A DNA stretch of 64,000 nt from the NCBI GenBank assembly GCA_013398955.1, contig VWPU01012691.1, positions 1 to 64,000 on the forward strand. Reading direction: 5' to 3'. The stretch is from Callaeas wilsoni. Its lineage: Eukaryota; Chordata; Aves; Passeriformes; Callaeidae. A model generated the notes under the pieces. That model saw nothing but the letters and a program-made list of their open reading frames with translations. It did not search any database and was not told the origin of the DNA. The position numbers and the translations under genes were made by a program. Positions 62,719 to 64,000 of this stretch are shown piece after piece (position 1 is the stretch's first letter; every line of letters begins with the position of its first letter).

Positions 62719-64000
62719 GGGAAGTCTTGTCTGCTTAATTTATAATTTCTCCAAAGCGGAGAATGTCTTGTTATGCACAGAAAGGGGCTTGATCTCAAAG
62801 GAACTCCGTGATTTGGCATAATTAAAAAATTCAAATAACATTAATCTCATATATCTTTGCCCCTGTTTAACCTGGTTTTGTATATGGGCAAAGCATCTCA
62901 TTTGGTGAGCACATTTTGAAAATGAGACCTGTCTTCTGAATTGCTTTCAGCTGATGACTTCAATCCATTTTGTGGTCACCTAATGATAAAAAATGAGCTT
63001 CATTTACAAAACAGAATTGTTTTGAAGATGGACTAATGCATCTGGTGTTAATTTTCAAAATATTTATAGTGTGCTTCAGTGGCACAGCCTGGTGTGGCCA
63101 ATGTAGGTGGATCAACATTTTGTCCATAGGACTGTAAAAAATTCAAGAGATTTATAAAAATATTTGACATAGTAATACTGGCAACACACCCAACTATACC
63201 TTTTCAAAAGGCATTTCTAGAGTTTAATGTATACAATCTTGGTAAACTGATGAAAAGTTAAATGTTTGATTTGACCATAATGGTATTGTTTGATCTATTT
63301 GGCTCTGCTTGTTAGTAAGATCTCATAAATCACTTGGCTATAACTCAGAAAATTTCCAAGCAAAGGCCAGTGGTATATAAAACACTTCAAAGTGTCATGC
63401 AGAGAACAACTCCAGGCTTTCTGTGGCGACGTCCTTCCCTCATCTCATGCTAAGCCTTTGCTCAGTGAGCACCAAAACACCCGCTCTCACTGACTTGCCT
63501 CTGTTTTTAGCATCAGATCTCACTTGTGCAGCCAGCACTGCTCACAACAGCCCAGACAGAGTCAAAACTTAGGCTTCCTGTTCCAGATGCAGAAACAAAT
63601 CCAAGACGTAATGAGCTTGGCACTGGTGATGGAGAAAAGCAGCAGTGACTGCACTGAGTGGGAACAGAGATGTGAGTGGAAGGTGCATTTGGAGTCCAAG
63701 TGCTGGAGCCTCTGATCAGAAGATAAGGATGCAAGGATGAGATCTCCACAGTAGAGGGACTAAAGCTGGCCAAAGGTAAGAAAAGAAGATTTAAAATCTC
63801 ACACATATGCTTTTCATGTGGGTCCATGTGCTTGCATATGCAGCAGAGCATGATATCTCCTCTGGAGTAATCGTTGCCATTTGAGTTGCGTAGTTTAGTG
63901 AAACCAAACAAAAAATATCATGCAAAAGCAAGGAGCTTGAAAGCCTCATTCAGGCACCGTAGGGCCTAGACAATGCATAAATTCTCTACTCATTATTTCT

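Larger units (their letters stand above)
61971..64000. other. AT-rich unique sequence, no gene recognised
   Basis: Contains an (AAAC)n repeat at 62234-62250 and a run of 22 T at 62697-62718. The 132-codon open frame at 63513-63911 (minus) resembles no known protein. No repeat or RNA gene recognised in the rest. Confidence 0.55.

Noticed and set aside
63513..63911. 132-codon open frame, minus strand
   Set aside because: Low-complexity serine-rich translation without a known domain; likely chance.

Overview
The window looks like non-coding DNA from a bird, probably a passerine. The evidence is the repeat content: several 3'-truncated CR1 LINE copies, some ending in the typical octamer (ATTCTRTG)n, and LTRs of the avian ERVL and ERVK-like types. 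There are no Alu/B1-like SINEs and no L1. The unique sequence is AT-rich, dense in stop codons on both strands, and has no operon structure. The taxon call and repeat family names come from recall of avian repeat consensus sequences, not from a search.

No protein-coding gene can be supported. The longest open frames are about 130-172 codons. They resemble no family I recognise, often overlap frames on the other strand, and several lie inside repeats. The window is best read as intergenic sequence or the inside of a very large intron. No tRNA, rRNA, recognisable small RNA gene or CRISPR array was seen.

Layout. Positions 1-20 may be the last bases of an LTR cut by the window edge. Positions 21-5627 are AT-rich unique sequence. 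A complete solo ERVL-type LTR lies at 5628-6283 with a perfect 5-bp target duplication. Two CR1 copies meet tail to tail at 7660-8080. An ancient CR1 end lies near 12130-12215, followed by an LTR-like antisense block with a 74-bp tandem duplication and the only ambiguous base (12865). Positions 13171-31373 are mostly unique, with an ERVK-like LTR end at 21765-21925, a loose CpG-rich block at 27586-28190 and an X-box-like motif at 28855. A young CR1 (31374-31712), another (37437-37650) and an older one (39805-39898) follow. An antisense ERVK-like LTR lies at 41591-41950 and a possible antisense LTR near 43091-43385. A long AAAAG microsatellite ends at 46163. A large sense LTR with a TATA box (about 54392-55066) precedes a CR1 tail near 55265-55340, and a last CR1 lies at 61793-61970.

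What could work here is regulatory: a few unique AT-rich blocks carry clustered homeodomain, POU, CRE-like or X-box-like motifs and are candidates for conserved non-coding elements. This is inference and needs cross-species alignment. I found no convincing new biological system. The best leads are the possible enhancers, the CpG cluster and the structured LTR and tandem repeat loci.
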